A DNA stretch of 39,071 nt, taken from assembly GCA_947444925.1 (NCBI GenBank), contig CANFBW010000029.1:1-39071 (forward strand), given 5' to 3'. The notes beneath the pieces were generated by a model. It was given only the letters and a program-made list of their open reading frames with translations, did no database searches and had not been told where the DNA came from. Shown here one piece after another: positions 35,415-39,071 of the stretch. The stretch comes from Flavobacteriales bacterium (GTDB lineage Bacteria > Bacteroidota > Bacteroidia > Flavobacteriales_C > GCA-002722245). Position 1 is the stretch's first letter; each line of letters opens with the position of its first letter. Both the position numbers and the translations under genes were made by a program.

Positions 35415-36658
35415 TGTCGCAGTTTTTGTCGCGTGCTGAAATTTTATTGGAACAAGGTAGGGTGGCTGATGCTGAGCTAGAGCTTAAAAAGCATTTGTCT
35501 GATTTTCCGGAACACGCTTATGCGGTAGGCTTATTGGCGCGAATTTATTTGCAGTTGGGACGAAGTGAGGAGGCCATGCGCACCATTGACGACGCTTTGC
35601 GCTTAGATGCTTCTGAAGGTTATTTTTATTATATCAAAGCCGCAGTATTGCTGCAAATAAAAAATGATATTCAAGCGGAAATGTTTGTTGGTTTCGCAGT
35701 CAACGCTGATCCTACCAATGCTGAGTATTTTGGGACGTGGGCAGATATTAAAATGATTCAGAAGAAATACGTTGAAGCTTTAGCTAAGGCGGATGAAGGT
35801 TTGCGCAGAGATCCGACAAACATACATTGCTTGAATACAAAAGCAAAAGCACAGGTAAAGTTAAATATGAAGGAAGGTGCCTATCAAACTATTGAGGGCG
35901 CATTAAATGAAGAGCCCGATAATCCGCACACTCATGCCAACTACGGTTGGGGTTTGTTGGAAAAGGGAGAGCACCAAAAGGCTTTGATTCACTTTAGAGA
36001 AGCCTTGCGTTTGGATCCCGGAATGGATTACGCAAGGGCTGGAATGGTGGAAGCGATGAAGGCAAAATACATTGTGTATCGTTGGTTTTTGAATTATCAA
36101 TTTTGGATGTCGAAGCAGTCGAAGCGCATGCAGTGGGGCATTATTATTGGAATTTTTGTGTTGTCTGAGATCCTGCAAGGATTGGCCGATAGCTATCCTG
36201 AAATGGAAGTGTATTTGTTTCCATTGATTGTGCTGATTGCATTACTCGCATTTTCAACATGGGTGATCGGACCATTGTCTGATTTGTTTTTACGCCTCAA
36301 TAAATATGGTCGTTACGCGCTTAGCGAGCGGGAAGTGAAGGTGTCTAATTTGGTTGGAATTGCTGCCGCAATGTTTGCTTTGGGGGTGATTTTGTTTATT
36401 CCCACTTTCAATAATCTTTTTTTAGGTTTAGCGGTTTATGGTTTTACCATGATGGTGCCTTTGAGTAATGTATATTCTTCCTCTGTCAATGCAGTGAAGC
36501 TGAATCGCTATGCGCTCGCTTTGGCTGTATTGGGAATATTTGGGTTGATTGAGATTTTGCTCACAGCAAAAATGGAAGGAATGTTTGTGATGATTTATCT
36601 TATGGGTTTCATTGGTTATCAATGGGCTGCAAATTTTTGGAATCAAGGAAAGTACTGA
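35414..36658 (+). CDS. TPR-repeat membrane protein
   Basis: A 414-residue protein. The N-terminal about 210 residues are five to six TPR units (for example EILLEQGRVADAELELKKHL, AVGLLARIYLQLGRSEEAMRTIDDALRL, ANYGWGLLEKGEHQKALIHFREALRLDP). The C-terminal half has about five or six hydrophobic segments between 236 and 410 (IIIGIFVLSEIL; LFPLIVLIALLAF; NLVGIAAAMFALGVILFI; GLAVYGFTMMVPL; YALALAVLGIFGLIEILL; FVMIYLMGFIGYQW). The TPR part is probably cytoplasmic and could dock onto the AAA+ protein encoded just upstream (ATG overlaps its TAA by one base). It has no known enzymatic motif. Terminator lies about 190 bp after the stop, before the convergent rhlE. Confidence 0.85.
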   Translation: MSQFLSRAEILLEQGRVADAELELKKHLSDFPEHAYAVGLLARIYLQLGRSEEAMRTIDDALRLDASEGYFYYIKAAVLLQIKNDIQAEMFVGFAVNADPTNAEYFGTWADIKMIQKKYVEALAKADEGLRRDPTNIHCLNTKAKAQVKLNMKEGAYQTIEGALNEEPDNPHTHANYGWGLLEKGEHQKALIHFREALRLDPGMDYARAGMVEAMKAKYIVYRWFLNYQFWMSKQSKRMQWGIIIGIFVLSEILQGLADSYPEMEVYLFPLIVLIALLAFSTWVIGPLSDLFLRLNKYGRYALSEREVKVSNLVGIAAAMFALGVILFIPTFNNLFLGLAVYGFTMMVPLSNVYSSSVNAVKLNRYALALAVLGIFGLIEILLTAKMEGMFVMIYLMGFIGYQWAANFWNQGKY

Positions 36659-36850
36659 CTTTTTTGTTGACGGAGGCATTGCTTTGTAGCCTGCCATTGG
36701 TGTTATTGGCTTTTGAAGGTACAGTGGGTTTTCACGCACTGCTTTATTTTTCTTTTTAAGAAGGATTGCACTTCACTTGTTTACGGCGTTTCTTGCTTTA
36801 ATAGTTTTAGGTTGATCGCTGCTTGGAATGTAGTTGCTGAAATTGTAATA

Positions 36851-36885
36851 AAAAAAGAGCTTTGAAATTTTCAAAGCTCTTTTTT
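36851..36885. terminator. Bidirectional terminator
   Basis: A perfect 16-bp inverted repeat (36851-36866 and 36870-36885) with loop ATT, poly-A on the left and poly-T on the right, core GAGCTTTGAA. It lies 8 bp beyond the rhlE stop and also serves the plus-strand TPR gene. The 190 bp between the TPR gene stop and this hairpin show nothing else. Confidence 0.88.
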
Positions 36886-36892
36886 GTTTAAT

Positions 36893-38128
36893 CTACCTTC
36901 TGGTTTGCCAAGGTTTTCTGCCGCCTTGACCGTTGCCTTGCGGTCTTCCGCCACGGCCTTGTTGTTTTTTTTCTGCTGGTGGAGCTACTTCAATCAAAGC
37001 CGGAAAAGGATTTTCTTCCATGAGTGGAATGGACATTCCGATCAGTTTGTTGATGTCTTTCAAATACGGCCGTTCTTCAGCGTCGCAAAATGAGTAGGCA
37101 ACACCACTTAATCCGGCTCTTCCCGTTCTACCGATACGATGCACATAGGTTTCTGGAACGTTGGGTAATTCGTAATTGACAACATGCGACAATTCGTCGA
37201 TGTCAATGCCGCGCGCTGCAATATCGGTAGCAACCAAAACCCTGATGCTGCCGTCTTTGAAATTGCTGAGGGCGCGTTGACGGGCGTTTTGAGATTTATT
37301 GCCGTGTATGGCTTCGGCTTTCACTCCGGCGCTATTCAGGTCTTTTACCACTTTGTCGGCGCCATGTTTGGTGCGGGTAAATACCAAAGCAGAAAGAATT
37401 GCTTGGTCTTTCAAGATGTGCATTAGCAAATGTTTCTTTTGCGGCTTGTCTACATAATATAGGCCCTGTGTGATTTTTTCAGCGGTGGAAGAAACGGGTG
37501 TCACTTCTACTTTTGTTGGATTTACCAAAATGGTATTGGCCAAGCGCTGAATTTCAGGAGGCATTGTAGCCGAGAAAAATAGGGTTTGTCTTTTTTCAGG
37601 AATCTTGGCGATTACTTTTTTGACGTCGTTGATAAAACCCATGTCGAGCATGCGGTCGGCTTCGTCCAAAACAAATAATTTGATGTTTTCCAAACGCACA
37701 AAACCTTGGCTCATCAAGTCGAGTAAGCGACCTGGTGTAGCGATAAGGATGTCAACGCCTGAGCGCAGGGCATTCACTTGGCTGCTTTGCGACACACCAC
37801 CAAAAATGACGATTTGTTTCAAGTTGAGGTTTTTACCATAAGCTGCAAAACTGTCGCTAATTTGTATGGCCAATTCACGTGTTGGCGTGAGAACCAATGC
37901 ACGAATTTTTCTTTGTCCACTGCTTTGTGGCTCTTCATTTAATAATTGTAATACAGGAATGGCAAAAGCTGCTGTTTTTCCCGTGCCCGTTTGTGCACAA
38001 CCGAGTAAATCTTTCTTTTCTAATATAAGAGGTATTGATTTCGCTTGAATGGGTGTTGGTGAGGTGTAGCCCTCTGATTGCAATGCTTGTAAAATAGGCT
38101 CAATGAGCTTTAGATTTTCGAATGACAT
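36893..38128 (-). CDS. rhlE: DEAD-box RNA helicase RhlE-type
   Basis: RNA-dependent ATPase and unwinding protein of 411 residues with the full motif set: Q motif (F plus SPTPIQAKSIP), AQTGTGKT, PTRELAIQ, TPGRLLDL, DEADRMLDMGF, SATMP, ATDIAARGIDIDELSHVVNYELP and HRIGRTGRAG. The tail (about 380-411) is rich in Gly, Gln, Arg and Lys, a flexible RNA-binding tail. Its closest relatives are the RhlE group, which act in ribosome assembly and RNA decay. Distinct from the helicase at 24617, which has no tail. Transcribed from a promoter-like box about 70 bp upstream, divergent from typA. Confidence 0.95.
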   Translation of the reverse strand: MSFENLKLIEPILQALQSEGYTSPTPIQAKSIPLILEKKDLLGCAQTGTGKTAAFAIPVLQLLNEEPQSSGQRKIRALVLTPTRELAIQISDSFAAYGKNLNLKQIVIFGGVSQSSQVNALRSGVDILIATPGRLLDLMSQGFVRLENIKLFVLDEADRMLDMGFINDVKKVIAKIPEKRQTLFFSATMPPEIQRLANTILVNPTKVEVTPVSSTAEKITQGLYYVDKPQKKHLLMHILKDQAILSALVFTRTKHGADKVVKDLNSAGVKAEAIHGNKSQNARQRALSNFKDGSIRVLVATDIAARGIDIDELSHVVNYELPNVPETYVHRIGRTGRAGLSGVAYSFCDAEERPYLKDINKLIGMSIPLMEENPFPALIEVAPPAEKKQQGRGGRPQGNGQGGRKPWQTRR

Positions 38129-38200
38129 AAATTGATTTAATGTGAATATATAACGAATCGACTTGGGATGTGGAGAAGACTATCCCGGAAGTATTCGAGG

Positions 38201-38208
38201 CAAAGGTA
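38201..38208 (-). promoter_or_regulatory. Candidate -7 promoter box (TACCTTTG) for rhlE
   Basis: Exact TAnnTTTG on the minus strand, 72 bp from the rhlE ATG, in the 166-bp gap to typA. No clear -33 box. Confidence 0.42.
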
Positions 38209-38238
38209 AGAAAGGTTTCGATAACTTTTTGGAATATG

Positions 38239-38268
38239 CTTGAACCTTAAAGTCTTTTCTTATCTTCG
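38239..38268 (+). promoter_or_regulatory. Promoter candidate for typA (CTTG-N18-TATCTTCG)
   Basis: A TATCTTCG box (38261-38268; one mismatch to TAnnTTTG) has CTTG at 38239-38242, 18 bp upstream. The typA ATG is 26 bp beyond the -7 box. Confidence 0.45.
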
Positions 38269-38294
38269 CACCTTAAAAGCTCAAAAGCCTAAAT

Positions 38295-39071
38295 ATGAAG
38301 ATTAGAAACATCGCAATTATTGCACACGTTGACCACGGTAAAACTACATTGGTTGACAAAATTTTGGAAGCAAGTAAACTCTTGGCAGATCACAAAGAGA
38401 CTGGTGATTTGATCATGGATAGCAACGAATTGGAGAGAGAAAGAGGTATCACTATTCGTGCGAAAAACTGTTCTGTAAACTACAAAGGATACAAAATTAA
38501 TATTATCGATACTCCTGGTCACAGTGACTTTGGTGGTGAGGTAGAACGCGTTTTGAAAATGACCGACGGCGTTTTGTTGTTGGTGGATGCTTTTGAAGGC
38601 CCAATGCCTCAAACGCGTTTCGTTTTGCAAAAGGCTTTGCAATTGGGTTTGAAACCTATCGTTGTTGTCAACAAGGTGGATAAGGAGAATTGTGATCCTG
38701 AAGCGGTAAATGAAAAAGTATTCGATTTGATGTTTGATTTGGAAGCAAATGAAGATCAATTGGATTACCAAGTTGTATACGGCGCTGCGAAAAACGGCTG
38801 GATGAGCGACGATTGGAAAGTTAAAACTGACAACATCAATGCGTTGTTGGATAAAATTGTAGAATATATTCCTGCTCCTCGTGTTGAGGAGGGTCCGACG
38901 CAGTTGCAAATCACTTCTTTGGATTTCTCTGCATACGTTGGAAGAATTGCAATTGGTAGATTGTTCAGAGGTTCGCTTTCAGTGAATCAAACCATCATGT
39001 TGATGAAGAGAGATGGAACAATGATCAAGCAAAAAGTGAAAGAGTTGATGGTTTTTGAAGGCCTTGGAAAA
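38295..39071 (+). CDS. typA: Ribosome-associated GTPase TypA/BipA, 3' truncated
   Basis: A translational GTPase that binds the ribosome near the EF-G site and is needed for assembly or growth under stress. The first 259 codons are present and the frame is open to the last base. The GTP-binding motifs are AHVDHGKT (G1, 10-17), RGIT (G2, 50-53), DTPGHSDFGGEVERVL (G3, 72-87) and NKVDK (G4, 126-130). The G3 histidine and the following FGGEVERVL identify TypA rather than EF-G or LepA. Domain II begins at about residue 200 (TSLDFSAYVGRIAIGRLFRG); the C-terminal domains lie beyond the window. ATG 38295 gives MKIRNIAIIAHVDHGKTTLV, the standard start. Confidence 0.95.
   Translation, partial: MKIRNIAIIAHVDHGKTTLVDKILEASKLLADHKETGDLIMDSNELERERGITIRAKNCSVNYKGYKINIIDTPGHSDFGGEVERVLKMTDGVLLLVDAFEGPMPQTRFVLQKALQLGLKPIVVVNKVDKENCDPEAVNEKVFDLMFDLEANEDQLDYQVVYGAAKNGWMSDDWKVKTDNINALLDKIVEYIPAPRVEEGPTQLQITSLDFSAYVGRIAIGRLFRGSLSVNQTIMLMKRDGTMIKQKVKELMVFEGLGK

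Noticed and set aside
38289-38909. A 206-codon minus-strand open frame opposite typA
   Set aside because: It lies wholly antisense to the conserved TypA coding sequence and its translation shows no domain or signal; it is a shadow of the real gene.

Overview
The window reads as a chromosomal segment of a Bacteroidota (Bacteroidetes) bacterium. The evidence is phylum-specific. There are two secreted proteins with type IX secretion sorting domains, one gliding-motility-associated (CHU_C, type B) and one type A. Several promoter boxes fit the Bacteroidetes form TAnnTTTG, two of them with a TTTG-like -33 box 19 bp upstream. Shine-Dalgarno sequences are mostly absent, a GH3/beta-lactamase-type fusion is present, and the arginine decarboxylase is of the short kind found in this phylum. 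The genus cannot be read from the sequence. Both ends cut genes: an FAD oxidoreductase at the left and typA/bipA at the right.

Layout. 1-4214: FAD-dependent dehydrogenase (5' truncated), monomeric NADP isocitrate dehydrogenase, a hairpin terminator and a DEDDh exonuclease. 4465-5613: a solitary YhcG/DUF1016 PD-(D/E)XK nuclease whose coding sequence carries two near-identical palindromes. 5653-11552: mtaB on the minus strand, then a very tight plus-strand operon of mutL, two rhomboid proteases and an endonuclease/exonuclease/phosphatase-family membrane protein. 11558-14515: a periplasmic GH3 N-acetylglucosaminidase fused to a serine hydrolase. 14669-15405: tRNA-Arg(UCU) with promoter and terminator, then a GNAT acetyltransferase. 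15485-15751: an inverted dispersed-repeat-like element and a bidirectional terminator. 15766-21950: two type IX-secreted proteins, a YigZ-family protein and a DMT permease, all on the minus strand. 22114-22233: a five-unit, 24-bp tandem repeat ahead of truA and a lipoprotein. 23832-25729: an unrecognised protein and a minimal DEAD-box helicase.

25731-29124 is an AT-rich glycan-type block (GT-C membrane glycosyltransferase, SDR epimerase, GT2) followed by a 463-bp gene-free stretch, and may be a transferred cassette. 29588-36658 holds rlmF, a lipoprotein resembling the N-terminal part of thioredoxin-family proteins without the thioredoxin domain, a divergent arginine decarboxylase/arginase pair with facing promoter boxes, and a translationally coupled pair of a TPR-AAA+ ATPase and a TPR membrane protein. 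36893-39071: rhlE-type helicase and the start of typA.

Most genes are housekeeping: tRNA modification (mtaB, truA), rRNA modification (rlmF), RNA helicases, mismatch repair and translation GTPase. The parts most worth a second look are the AAA+/TPR pair, the arginine branch-point promoters, the palindromes inside yhcG, the domain-poor lipoprotein and the two intergenic repeat arrays. I saw no CRISPR array, insertion sequence, prophage or rRNA.
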